Below, piece after piece: positions 1-11,975 of a stretch of DNA of 64,000 nucleotides; the stretch's first letter is position 1, and every line of letters begins with the position of its first letter. Origin of the DNA: Triops longicaudatus (taxonomy: Eukaryota > Arthropoda > Branchiopoda > Notostraca > Triopsidae). The position numbers were made by a program, and so were the translations under genes. Location of the stretch: positions 372,001 to 436,000 of the forward strand of contig JAGQDJ010000014.1 of NCBI GenBank assembly GCA_022885665.1, given 5' to 3'. The notes beneath the pieces were generated by a model. It was not told the DNA's origin, did not search any database, and saw only the letters and a program-made list of their open reading frames with translations.

Positions 1-3000
1 TGCAAGTACAGTCCGTATCGTTTAGCCCCGTCACTTTATAGGTCGCTTTTCCGGTCGATGCTAAATAAACCGCTACAGCGATGAAATATCCAACTACGGC
101 GAATTGTAATATCCAAGGAATCAAGGGGAAGAAGAGCGAACTCATAATATGGCCAACCGCCCTATAGATAGTGCAACATCAAACATTAATTTCGCGTCCT
201 GAAAAAAAAGTTGTTAATTGCTTTTACTTGCTGCCTTGTTCAATCAGAGCGATAGCCAGTGTAATACGATTCCGAAGGAAAATCAGGGTCAACAAGATTA
301 TGGCCAAAACGACAGCGATGATAATAAGGAAAATAAGCCAGGTGTCTTTCATGGCTAAGTAATCCGACATGTTCGTCGTAAACTCGAGTTCCGTAATCGT
401 CATATTGGTCTTCGGCAGTTCTTTCAGTTCTGCATAGCGTGCGTAACAGTAATAGCAACCTAGAACAGCATAATATCATTATTTGCCGTACATTATACAA
501 TTAGATCGTATCTTCGATTAGGTACTAAACCCCAACTTACGTCCTGTCCGAACATATGAGGACGCAACACAACTTTCTAACATTAAGTTTTCGGAGTCGA
601 AATAGCCGACCAACTTTACACAGTTCAAATGGAAAACAAACTAGTACGTAACAATGGAACTTTAGTGACGAAGATGATAAAGCGGAAGAAATTTAACTCA
701 AGAGACGCACGTTACGTTCCCATTGGGTACACCCAAAACTATATTACATACAGTATTACGTCAAAATAACTTACCAAAGCTTAGAAGTCCTACAACTGCG
801 ACAATAGACGTCCAAACCATTACGCCAGCGATTAATCGCATCAAAAGTATCCAAATAAGCGACACCAACGCCGCAACAGCGAGTCCAATCAGAATCACCC
901 ACCAAGAAGTGTTGAAGTCTTGGAAAACTCGCTCAACCATCTAACAAGAACTTGTTAACAATAATTTCTATCAATTTAATTCAAAAAGAAAGATTTTAAT
1001 ATATTATCTTTTTTCTTATTTAACTTATGTAATTTAGAAAAAGTTCATGAAACAATGAAAATCCATCACATTTTAAGTATTTTAATTAAAAATAATTTTT
1101 CCACCTTATATTTAAGAAGAAGCAAAAAATTTGTTAAAATAGGGAAGAAGTATTGATATGTGATTCGCGAAAGCCAAGCTTTTCATGTAAAAAAAATGTG
1201 CGGTGGTGTGACAAGCATGAAGTGCGGTACAGTGTCGTAATGATCAAACCTTTCTTTAGATTCGTTCCATAAGGATTTCTTTAGATAGTTACCTGAGTAG
1301 CGCTGGTTAATTTGGCTAAAAACTTGGATCCTTTGACCAAATCACCTACAGTGACATTCTGTCCCGGGATAACCAGGTTGCTGCCACTGATGACAGTAGC
1401 GTTCAGGTCATTAGTTGGAACTTTGGGCACGCATCTTCCCGAAACTAATTCAGGTTTACGACACATAAGCCAAGCGCATTACAACACTACTAATACAATT
1501 ACTTACAACTTAAAAAAAATGAAAGAAAAAATAAAATCAAGGCCTGAAAACTCACGCCAAACTACAAACCGAAATTCGCGTCTTCCTTTTCTGTCCTACC
1601 TTTGTATGTGTTAGTTATAAGCTTCAAACGCAGCTGCCATGCGAACAAGCAAAGAAACAGTCACTAAATAGAAATGGGCAATTCTGAATTTTAAAAAATA
1701 TTTTTAAAACTGAAAAAAGTTAGCAACAAATGTGAATAGAGAAAATGAATTTGAAAAAAAAATAGTCACTTCAATGATAACTTTTGCTTTTAAAGCAAGG
1801 AAATTTCCTTAATACCTCATCGCAAGGTGTTTAGGCATTTCAAAACAACACGTTTCGTTGATCACAAAAGTGGAATTCTACTGCGATAAAGAAACCGCGT
1901 CATGGAGAAAAAGTGTTGGGCACTTAAATAATTTAGAAGTGACTTAGTGATATCCTATTTTTATTACCCAATTCTGTGGTTTTAGTAGTTAGCAAACGCG
2001 TTAAGAATGTTCTGCATTCGCAAATTCACACGAACCGCAGTGTAAGCGTCACCGATACTTGGTAACGCCCCGAACTACATGGACAACTTGTGCGTTTTCA
2101 AACAAATTGGGCCTTTGCACGAAGTTTTTCAAGCGGAGTTTTATTTCAGCCTACGAATATCGAGTGTCGAATAAAAAGCCAAGGGCAGGCGGTGAGTAAA
2201 AGGGCGAACAATTCCTAACCTGTTGAAGATTCGAAATCCTGCTTAGTAGTTTGGATGCTTTTTGTAGTAAAATTTGGGCAATGGTGCGTTTTTCGTTTAC
2301 GGTGTCGTACTCCAAAATGACGTTAATATCGTTGGCTAGCATACCGTTAAGAAATTGGGCTGCACGGGGCAAACACCGCCCATAGACTTTAAATAACAAA
2401 AATGAAAAAGTCATGCTTAATAACCCAGGAAAAATTAAAATAAAAAGTAGCGAGCATTAACTCAATGTTAAGTTAGTAAGATCGACGAGTGCTTTCAAAT
2501 TACAATTAAGCAAAAACCAAATAATGTGAGGACTGCATTTACGAAAATAACTAAAACTTCTACTTACATGGTACACTTTTAATGTACCATGGGGCACAAT
2601 AGCCCTCCATAATTAATTCGCGAACAGATAGCGAACTAAGGGGCGTTTCCGGCTTGCAAATCATTTTGGATTTCATGGCGGCTTCATCGCCACCCGGCAC
2701 AGCAACGAACGTTTCATTAGGACAATTGCTCACGCAAACCTGCGACAAAACGAAAAGTCCAATTAGATGACAAATACGTACGAAGGACCCCAGAACAACG
2801 TTAATTTGTTTATTGCAGAATAAGCAAACCTGTGGCGTGGGACAACCTTTAATTAACACACTCGGACTCGCACAGCGTGTTAAGTCAAAGAAAAAAAGAT
2901 ATGGTTTGTCTTTAACAGCGACATCCCGCCCACAAATTCTCCCTTCGCTGTCTGTAGGATTCACTAGTTGCTCAGGGTTCCCTAATGAGAATGCTAGAGG

Positions 3001-3869
3001 AAAATGAACAACATTAGTAACGTCAATACTAAGTAATATAAGGTGAAATTTTTTATCTTATCCAAACAGTATCTCTAGAAGCTAATTTGGGCATAACCAA
3101 AAACTTTTATTATTTATAGTGATCCTTAACAAGAAGACTCTTAACAAGAAATTCCACGGAAATAAACTCCCGTCGTAAAACGAAGACCATTCAATGGAAA
3201 CCCTAGTCCTTTCTTCGTTCCTTTTTAATTCTGATAAAGTATTTTTTTATTGTGTCACAACTGTTCCTGGTTAAGCATATTTAACTATTCTAAGAATTTT
3301 TGTTCACTATCAGTTTCTTTTTCAACGTATTTCTTCCTATACGTACCAAAGTAGCCAACTATGCCCCATCCTGCAAGAAAGGCAATGAAGAGCAACAAGC
3401 AGAGAATATCCGTGCAGGAACGACTTTTGACAGGGCCTCGGAAATCCGGATCGTAGTCCCGAGGATCTAGAGCACAAGAAATTTAAATCGTTTTGGTTGA
3501 TGATGGGTAAAACGAAGAACACAGAAAAGGTTTGAGAAGAAAAGGCTACGAGAAATCGATAAAAGCAGTTTCAGCGAAGATGACAAGCCTGGCTCCAGAC
3601 GGTCGGGCTTTACAATTTTACTTAAGAATCTGAAAGACCAAAGAAGCAATGAAACGGAGCCAGTAAAAGTAAAAATGAAAATTACAAAAAACAGGAGCGC
3701 AGAATTGAGGAGAATCAACAAGCTCTAACAACTCTCTTCACTTAATGTAACGACAGTATGAAAGGCTTAGATTAAAAGTTATAGCTGGACAATAATAAAG
3801 GAAACGTAGTAATATATGAAGACCTGGAAATTTATTTGATTATGACTCACTTTCCATGCCGTCGCCCAT
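1..3869 (-). CDS. SLC44A: Choline transporter-like protein (SLC44/CTL family), C-terminus cut by window edge
   Basis: Multi-pass plasma-membrane or organelle transporter of the CTL/SLC44 family, linked to choline (and in some members ethanolamine or thiamine diphosphate) transport. Exons on the minus strand: 3869-3851 (start MGDGMEN), 3466-3347, 2993-2830, 2739-2568, then either 2386-2220 or 1444-1293, then 940-775, 459-228 and 161-1. All junctions are GT-AG and phases agree. Family landmarks are clear: N-terminal DYDPDFRGPVKSRSCTDI followed by TM1, the loop motif NPTDSEGRICG, the cysteine-rich loop CASPSVLIKGCPTPQVCVSNC, then VFQDFNTSWW before TM2, and SLFFPLIPWILQF in a later helix. The rest of the protein lies left of the window. 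The 19-nt first coding exon is short but gives the expected start just before the conserved DYDP motif. The family assignment is sure; which SLC44 paralogue is not. Confidence 0.93.
1293..1444 (-). other. SLC44 alternative exon B (mutually exclusive with 2220-2386)
   Basis: Coding exon of 152 nt entering in phase 1 and leaving in phase 0. It encodes F-SGRCVPKVPTND and then a loop with several Asn-X-Thr/Ser sites, ending just before VERVFQDFNTSWW. It occupies the same slot as the exon at 2220-2386: both begin with Phe, a variable residue, GRC, a hydrophobic residue, Pro and a basic residue, and both end on a CAG glutamine codon. If both were joined in tandem the frame would shift and reach a TGA within about 15 codons, so they must be used as alternatives. 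Confidence 0.8.
2220..2386 (-). other. SLC44 alternative exon A (mutually exclusive with 1293-1444)
   Basis: Coding exon of 167 nt, phase 1 in and phase 0 out, encoding F-YGRCLPRAAQFLNG and the following extracellular loop segment of the SLC44 protein (56 residues). It shares its start motif, phases and end residue with the downstream exon B but the middle is different. The choice would change the large glycosylated first extracellular loop, not the membrane helices. Confidence 0.8.
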
Positions 3870-5526
3870 GTTAAGTTGGAAAATTCCTGACGTGATAACT
3901 TTATCCTTTCCACGCCTTTTCCGGTTACTATTCCCAAGAAGAAAGGAAGGGGCTAAGCACTTGGAACAAGCGTTGCCTCTCTGCTAAATTTCCCGGAATA
4001 ACAAACAAAGAAATAACAAGTTCATATATGCACTCTTCACTCTAGGAGAACAGGTCGAAGAGTACTCATTACGTTTCTGGCGCAATATTAAACTAGTTTC
4101 ACTTGATTTTTATTACCTAACAGGAAAAGCTGCAGAGAGAACAGAGATAACTATCAATTCCACCTTCCTGCTCCGTCGAAGCTCGCTCCAAACTGGTGCA
4201 TAGAAGGAACAAACGTTGACGTATGTTTTCATTTACAGTGAGTACCGCCTTCTCGTACACAAACGTTCCAGCGCGCGGGAAACCCGAATACCTGCGCGCG
4301 CAGTGACAGCATTCGACGTTTCGTTTAGGCCATTACGTGATCTCGGGGTTTGTCGTGACGCTTGTACATGTTTCACAATAACGTGGTTATCTCGAAGGGA
4401 AAATCTGGTTTGTGCTGCAATGGTCCACTGCATTTGAGCTTAACAAAGGGTCTTAATCGCGAGATAAGGCATAACTTGCGTAAAAATAAGGGAACAATCC
4501 TACAAATGTTATGACGTTATTTTATCACCTGATAACGCGATTTTGATGTTAAGGAAATTTGGAGTTATAAATATGCCAAGGAATTAATTATATGGGGACA
4601 CAATGGACAATTACAACCATAAATTGTTTTTCGTTTTTCGCGTAGTGCGCAAAAGAAGCTGAAATGAATTTTTTTGGCCTACTTGCTAAACAAAAACTTA
4701 CTTAGCCCTTTATGTCACAAAACTAAAAAGGAACAGCAGTGATAGCAAAAACCAGTGTACTCTATTTGTTGCACTATGTAAATGTCCTTGTGCTCGGCAG
4801 AAAGAAATCGGACTTACTGGACCATCTCTATAATAAAGTAACTTAAAAAATGTGAGGCCGAGATTTTTACATATAGTATTTTTAACTAGTGTATATTAAT
4901 GTATAGTATTGCCCTGCATTTAAGCTTAACTAATTCACTGAGGAATATGCCGGAGTAAAGGGGTCGAGCACGGAGCGAAGATGGGGTAGACATGTAGTGA
5001 CAGAGAGGAGCAATGAAAAAGTACGTGCTCCTAAGCTCTGATTACAACTGCCCTGCATTTCTTTTGTCCCACTTCCTTTTGGAAATATTAATTAAGATAA
5101 TAACTCGCATAGAAAGACTACCCATTTTTATTTTGGGCATCATCCCAGTTTAATTTAACTAAAACAATCACTTATTTGATACTTTAATTCTGTAAATATA
5201 CCACCACATAACATAACACAGCAAACACGAAGTGTAACAATCAGATTTTTACGCGACCTCAGAAAACTTTTTTTTTTCCGATACATATTTTTAGCACTCG
5301 GAAACCTGCATCAACATTGTCCCGATTCCTATGCTGGATTTTGTCCCGCGGCGGAACAGAATAGAAAAAAGCTCTATTCTTCGCTATACAAACACAATCC
5401 AGTAGCGAATGCGTCAGTTGACTGAAGTTTCTTTTCCGAGCAATATCTCAGAAACGTTGCCAAAGCAATGACAGCCCGTTACCAACCCGTTTTATACAAC
5501 ATAGTTTAGAAGCTTTCGTTCTTAAA
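3870..5526. other. Intergenic region between head-to-head SLC44 and MARCH genes
   Basis: About 1.65 kb between the first coding exon of SLC44 (minus) and the start codon of the MARCH gene (plus). No exon I can support. A CpG-rich patch at about 4265-4345 (several GCGCGC runs, unusual in this AT-rich window) may be the promoter or a 5' untranslated exon of one of the two divergent genes; this is inference from base composition only. Confidence 0.5.
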
Positions 5527-6828
5527 ATGTCGAGTGACACAAACAATCTTTCGTCAAGCGATTCAAGCCTCAACTCATGGCATACAGATTTGGTTAACGA
5601 AACTACGCCCTTACGTACTCCCGCTCCCAATTCTTCGTACACCAGAACGTTTCCGGACATAGCTAAATCTTCTACTGAAGGATTATGCCTTTCGCCGGAC
5701 GCTATCCTTCCCCAACCTTCTCCAGCTAATAAAACTGTAAATTTTCTTTTAAAAAAAAAAATTTGCAATTCTTTTTTTGTGTGATTTTATCCCCAGCCAG
5801 CTAATCAACTTCAAACTGCACTAAAAATCTCAAGTACTTCAAGTAGTCCGGGTCCATTTTGCCGAATTTGCCACGATGGTAAACAATTTTATCAAATGTT
5901 ATATTTATTTAGCAACGGTTCTTAATATTAATAAACTATAATATAGCGCTTCTTAATATATAATAAACTCCGTTTATTCGCACTGAGTTGCGACTACGGA
6001 ATGCATGAAAATTTGACGGTACACTAAAATGTTCTGATGTGATTCCTATTTCCACAGTTGACAACAAGGAACAGTTGATCTCTCCGTGCAACTGCTCAGG
6101 CACAATGGGTTTGGTACACTTGTCCTGTATTGAGAAATGGCTTTCTTCAGTCAACTCGGATATCTGTGAATTGTGCCACTACAAATACGTTATAACACGC
6201 TGTCCTCAGCCAGCCTACCACGTAACGCGCCATGCTCCGTCTTTTAATTTGTCTTCTAATCTTCTCGATACTATTACAGTGGTTACTGGCCCCTGAAACG
6301 CCCCGCGATTTACGAAACTTTCTAGGTGACCTCGTATGTTTTTGTCTTCTAACGCCTCTGGCTTTGGTTTCTGCTTGCTTGTGCGGGTTGGGAGCGTTTA
6401 ACTATTTGCAAAAAGTAGGAGCCGCTTGGGAAGCTGCGGGACTCATTACGCTGAGCATGTTCCTTTTAGGCATGTACTGCCTTTGGGCTAGTGTGACCAT
6501 AAGGTAAAAAACATCTACAATGAATTTTATAAATTAAAAAAGCAAGACTTTTCGTGAAAGTAAATTGCAATACAACTGTACATGTATCACGAAAATCTCT
6601 AAAATTGAGCTTTTGACAGATTCCGCTGTTTTGGATGAAAATGGTAAACCAGTGAAAATACTCTAACTGTTAGGGAACATTAGGTACTACATTCACATAC
6701 AAATTAATACTTTTCACTTTGATTTCAGGTACCATGTCCGCATATTTTGTAAATGGCGTGAAAGTAATCAAGTGGTGCATCTTGTGGGTTTGAAACGCTT
6801 ATCTAATCAAGAGTTACCTGCTACTTAG
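5527..6828 (+). CDS. MARCHF: MARCH-type RING-CH membrane E3 ubiquitin ligase (MARCH2/3-like)
   Basis: Membrane-anchored E3 ubiquitin ligase. Five exons: 5527-5736, 5797-5878, 6058-6221, 6280-6503, 6729-6828, giving 259 residues. The C4HC3 RING-CH finger is complete: C92-x2-C95, C108-N-C110, H118-x2-C121, C134-x2-C137, with the typical W after the third pair (EKWL). It is followed by a linker and two predicted membrane helices (about DLVCFCLLTPLALVSACLC and LITLSMFLLGMYCLWASV), then the basic cytoplasmic motif RYHVRIFCKWRESNQ, which matches the family pattern RYHCxxxxEWRKTNQ. The intron at 6222-6279 is only 58 nt; splicing it out is what joins the finger to the WLLAPETPRD linker in frame. The N-terminal 90 residues are Ser/Thr/Pro-rich. 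Which MARCH paralogue is uncertain; MARCH2, 3 and 8 are the closest in layout. Confidence 0.93.
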
Positions 6829-7087
6829 CAAACTACTTTTTACCTTTTCGAGATTTTAACTCCGTTTTTTTCCTCTTTACAAGCGCAAGAGTTTTTGTGT
6901 TGATAATGATTGCTGGTATTTGCGATAATTAATTTTTGTCTTTGAAAGAAAGTGTTGGAAATTTATTGAGCGTACAAAATGTTCAATATGGAAGAACACA
7001 AACTTTAAACTGGTAAAAAAATGGCAAGCATTAGGGAATGTAAGAAAATTTCGTCAATAAAGCCTATTCAAATGTTTATAGAAAAAT
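6829..7087. other. Short tail-to-tail intergenic region (MARCH / katanin)
   Basis: 259 nt between two convergent stop codons. A minus-strand AATAAA (TTTATT at 6962-6967) lies about 120 nt after the katanin stop, and a plus-strand AATAAA at 7056-7061 lies about 230 nt after the MARCH stop. If both are used, the two 3' UTRs overlap by roughly 100 nt. Confidence 0.6.
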
Positions 7088-9511
7088 TTAAGACGAACCA
7101 AATTCTTTCATCCATCTCTCGTAGCGATCTAAGTCATCCTGAGAAACACTTTTATTGCACCGTTCTATGGATTCAAAGAAATCTTCGGCTGTTACGGGCA
7201 GATCTAATTCTTCTTTCGGCAGCAGTTTAATTTGGTCCGGTTTCAAACCGCTAATTCTTCGTCTCATTGACATCATCGACGCATCACTAGTAATTTTTAG
7301 ATGTGCAGAATTTAAAATCCGATGTGTCAAATTTAAAATGGGGAATATAAGTCGGTTTAATTTACCGGCAAACGTTGGTGATATCAGCTCCCGAGTATCC
7401 TTCCAACCGGGCAGCCACTTCTTCCAAGTCGACGTCATCGGCGCACTTGACTTCCCGTAAATTAATGCGTAACAGAGCCAAACGTCCTTCCACTAAGAAG
7501 GTGGAAACACTTGATTACTTGGTTGGAACACATAATAGGTATAGCACACAGCTCATCGGAAGCAACGACAGGGATATCCATTTGGTAAAACATTTGTTTT
7601 TCACATGTGATAAAAGAATCAATTCCAAGAGACTTACTGTTGGGTAACGGGATATAAATACGTTTTTCTAAACGCCGACGTAAAGCTTCATCAATATCCC
7701 AGGGGAAGTTGGTGGCAGCTAAAACCATAACCACTTTACTGGGGTCTTCACTAAAATTTTCCATAAAGAGATTCATAAAATAAAAATGACGGGTCTCGGC
7801 AACGTGTCAGAAACGGAAAAAAAATTACTTCTGGGAGGATATGCCATCCATTTGGACTAACAATTCGGATTTCACACGCCGGGAGGCTTCATGTTCCGAT
7901 TCGGATCCTCTGCGTGAGCACAGAGAATCAATTTCGTCGATAAAGATAGTACTCGGAGCGTAAAACCTTGCCTACGGCGAATGTGAAAATAACACTTGTA
8001 ATTTCTTACATAAGATGTTCATGTAACTTATATTCATTTTTACCATTTCAAAGAGAAGTCGAACCAGTTTTTCCGATTCGCCACGGTACTTAGACGTTAA
8101 AGTGGACGAAGAAACATTAAAAAACGTCGTTCCACATTCAGTAGCGACCGCTTTTGCTAACATGGTTTTACCCGTACCGGGTGGTCCTACCATCAAAACT
8201 CCTTTCCAGGGACGTCGAATTCCCTATGGAGAAAGAAATGTACGGCATACATAAATAAAGAATACCACAGAAACAAGCTAACAACCAAGAACAAAGAAGC
8301 GAGGTCGTAAAAATGGACTGAAATAGTTTGTTCCCTACTCTAAAGAAATCTGGCATCCACATTGGTAGGACCACCGCTTCTTCCAGCAATCTTTTTGCTT
8401 CGGTCAAATCAGCGATATCATCCCAATGTACATTCGGGTCTTTCTGGACGATATCGCGTTCTGAAACAAGGAAATCAAGCGACATGATTATTGAATGAAT
8501 TAATTTTGGCACAAATTCCCTAACGCTACTTACCTAGCATGTCGATTAGGTCCCGGTCCACACTTGAGCCTTCAAAACGGCGCTCTTCTTTATCTTCTTC
8601 CACAACTTTCTCGTCTTTTTCCTTGAACAAAATTTGAAGTGAGAAAGCCGCAAAATTTACATATACAAATGTATTACTTTATCATCTTTCTTGTCCTCCT
8701 TTTTCGCACCTTTCTTTTCTTCCTTTACAGGGGCTTTATGAGACTTGGCTTCTCCACCTGACGAAAGGCCTGGTTTGCTACCACGGATGCCTGAAGTATT
8801 TCCCGGTTTGCTTGCAGCTCCTTTGGCTGTACTTTTGTTCGTTATTTCTGCCTTCTTCACTGGTCGAGAAGGACGTACCGGAGGTCCGGGCCTTTATAAA
8901 GATTCACACAGAACAACGCATAAATGAAGACCAAGACCACAGAAACCGAAGGATGAGGAACTGTGAGAAGCTTTAAAGGGTTTTGAATAAGATTTGCATA
9001 CTTGTGCTCCGCAGGTGTCGGCGAAGGCCAAACGTCAGGATCCCGCGGTGGCTGAGGACCCCACACATCTGGGTCATGATTCGGGTCATCCAATGACACA
9101 CTTCGTAGCGTTGAACCTAACACAGTTTCTTTTCTAAAAAATATGCTCAAATTTTACGCAAATAAATGTGTACTTATTGTCCGTTCGGTGTTCTCCGATT
9201 TGAACATATTCAAAGTGTTCTGAATGCCGCGCAATTGTTCGAATTCGTGAGCCACTTGTTGCTGAACCTAAGGTTGAAAAAAAAAAATCTTTTCACACAC
9301 ATATCCAAATTTTGTAAAGCTTTAACTACGAAATCTTACTTACATTAATCCACTTGGATTTCCGTGTAGGATCGGTTAAAGTTGGTAATAGACGGTGAAT
9401 TTGTTGGACCACGCCTTGATAGTAAACACCTGCCGTTTCGTAGTTACCTAATAATGCAGCTTCACGGGCCAATTTTGTGTTTTCGCAAATATCACTGATC
9501 GAAACAGCCAT
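7088..9511 (-). CDS. KATNA1: Katanin p60 ATPase-containing subunit (microtubule-severing AAA ATPase)
   Basis: Catalytic subunit of katanin, a AAA ATPase that forms hexameric rings and cuts microtubules. Eleven exons (9511-9344, 9267-9174, 9128-9002, 8891-8678, 8621-8534, 8460-8339, 8223-8044, 7971-7829, 7750-7638, 7492-7366, 7286-7088) give 524 residues; vertebrate p60 is about 490. The N-terminal MIT-like domain has the family hallmark YYQGVVQQI (about residue 30). A lysine-rich, low-complexity linker follows (exons 8891 and 8621). The AAA domain has Walker A GPPGTGKT (284-291), Walker B TIFIDEID (339-346), the ESEHEASRRVK segment, ATNFPWDIDEALRRR (sensor 1 and arginine fingers) and the C-terminal VSQDDLDRYERWMKEFGSS. 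All key residues are present, so the enzyme should be active. The second/third exon join uses a 45-nt intron (9129-9173). Confidence 0.97.
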
Positions 9512-11975
9512 TTTTGTCGTGTTTATTGAATCTAAACAAAGACAATTTTTATTTCGAAGATTAAGTTTAACAAACACAGAATACTCACTAGTCTGGCCCA
9601 TTGAGTATTAAGAAGATTTTGTAATTTAAAAAGAAAATTAAGTGAAGGACAGTACAACCAATACGACTCAGCTTGTCGGTTTTCGTTTAGAAACTTGAGC
9701 AGTATCAGAAAAATAAGCAGAGAAATTCCAAAGGGGAAGAACCTTTACAAATCCGTGATCATACCTTGGCCTGAGGCTTTTCTACATATCTTTTATACAC
9801 TTTCCCCTTGGGAGAAGATCAGTGTGTTAAGCACGATATTATGGTATTTACCTTATACGGACGATTAAATGGATTTTTCTGAGCGAAATATAAGTGAAAG
9901 CTAGGCACTGGTTTTAAGGCTTGTCATGCTCTCACAGTTTACTGATGAATGAAAAACGAACTTTTAACAAAACATACTGTACTATATACTGGAGGTAAAC
10001 GTTGCTTCAAATTGCTTATTTCGCTACAAGACAAAGGGTCGTCGTCTTTCCTGTTCACACCGTTTCCGACTTGCAGGTCAAAACAAAAACTCTTACGCCA
10101 CCTATTGGACAAAACATATTTATGGCTGTGTCTGGTTTCGAGTGCCCCCATGAGACTTCGGCAAATTCAGCGTATTTGCAATTCAGTTAGGACTTGTGTC
10201 TAACAATTTTTCACGTCATACTAAAAGAAATTGTTTATACAAATCACTTATTTTTACACAAATCGTTTATTCTGCTGAAAGACAATTAATCTACAAAACA
10301 AAATATTTTTCGTTTCCACTATCTAAATTCTATGAGATAGTAAATTAAGTGAACGGCAATTAATTATAGGGCCCGATTTTCTCCTTTAAGCACCCACACT
10401 CGCAATAAGATATTTTAAATCATTGAATCTTTCGATACAGTTCGGTGAATATTTCACTGTGGCGTAGGAATTCGTAACGGCGGTGCTGAATTCGCGAAAT
10501 CATTGTCGTTGCATTGGTTAGTCGGTAGATTCAAAGAATCCATCGATACCAGTCCGTATTATAATACCCCCGTTTCTTAAGAGGATACGGTAGGCCTGCA
10601 CGTCGTGTGTCAAATCCAACTAGCAAGAGCTCTGTCATTCAACAATAGAGTGTTGTATTTTTTCCGCATCTGTTATGTTATGGCTATTGGAAGATTGGCA
10701 GTGCAGTTTATCAATATCTGTAAGTGCGCACTAGGTAGATGAATTCAAATTGAACTATTTTTTGCTTTTAAAATTAATTAAGTCTTATTAACAGTAAAAT
10801 TACGGAGTTTCAGTATATTCTTAAGAAAACTTTAAAGAATATCTTTGGTTCTGATTATTTGCTTACTAGGACAAAAGAAACATCGGGTAGGGCAACTTTA
10901 ATCTGTCCCCATTGAGAAAGCTATCAAACTAGTTTATTGCAATTGTAAGATTTCTTAAAATAGATTTTTTTTTTTTAAATTCAGATATAAATTCGATAAA
11001 AACCAAAAATATTTGTTCTGCATATTTGTTTAAATAACGCTTGTTATCAAATAACAAGTTTTCTATCTGGAAACAGTTATGAAGACGATCACTTTGGGAC
11101 ACAATTCTTTTAGTATCAGTAAGTCAAAACGGCTCCTACGTGAAGTAGCGGTGTCAAATTAGCTCTGAACAAATTCCTTGTACAAAGATTTTGTTTCTTT
11201 TGCACAAAAGCGGTGTTTTCTGATTTTATAGTTCACGGTAACTCTCACATAAAATTTGCAGCTAAACTTTTTTGAAAGACAATGCTCTTGCACTGACTTT
11301 GGTTCAAACCGGAAACTTGTAAATATTATCTTTTTTTTAATTTGGGTACTTTAAATCAACGTGAAAAACGAGCCTTTTCTAGAAATCACAAATAACAAAA
11401 ACAATTTTATATTATTTTCTCATACAATCTTTGTTTTTTATATGTGGTTTAATGAGGTTTTCATTTTATTACAGTTCCTGTGTATACATAGTCAATTTAT
11501 ATTTTGTTCAATAACCTCCCTGTTTCACTTGCATATGTCTCCTCTAAGCGTATGTAATAAATTATAAATCATAGGCACAACTAATGGAAATCGGTCCAAT
11601 ATAAAAGAATTTTAATTATTAGCCAATCCAAAGCTTCGTATTTCAAAATCCCGTTCAGTAGTATTTCGTCTTTTGAGAAAAAAAAATCAAAGAAACAAAT
11701 CTAGGGTAAAGATTTAAGGCTGGCCTTAGCAAGCAAACATTTCTTTTCAGAAAACATTTTCAAGGTATAAGGAGCTTAAAATAACACAACGCATGTAGAA
11801 ATTCAATACACTGAAGCAACATAAATCAACACAAGGGGACGGAAATGAATCCTTATACTCCGTTTCCCGTAACAGGATTAACCACAATGGTCTCGTTTTG
11901 TCACTTTTGTTGCTCGTAAGGTTAGTCTGCCGACACGATTGCATCAAGTTAGACGTTTATCACTTAAAAGCAAAT
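9512..11975. other. Intergenic region between katanin and the opsin-like gene
   Basis: About 2.5 kb between two divergently transcribed genes. Short open frames only, none with recognisable motifs or good splice context. A frame open without an ATG runs from about 11898 into the opsin start. No RNA gene recognised. It should hold both promoters, but I see no specific element I can defend. Confidence 0.5.
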
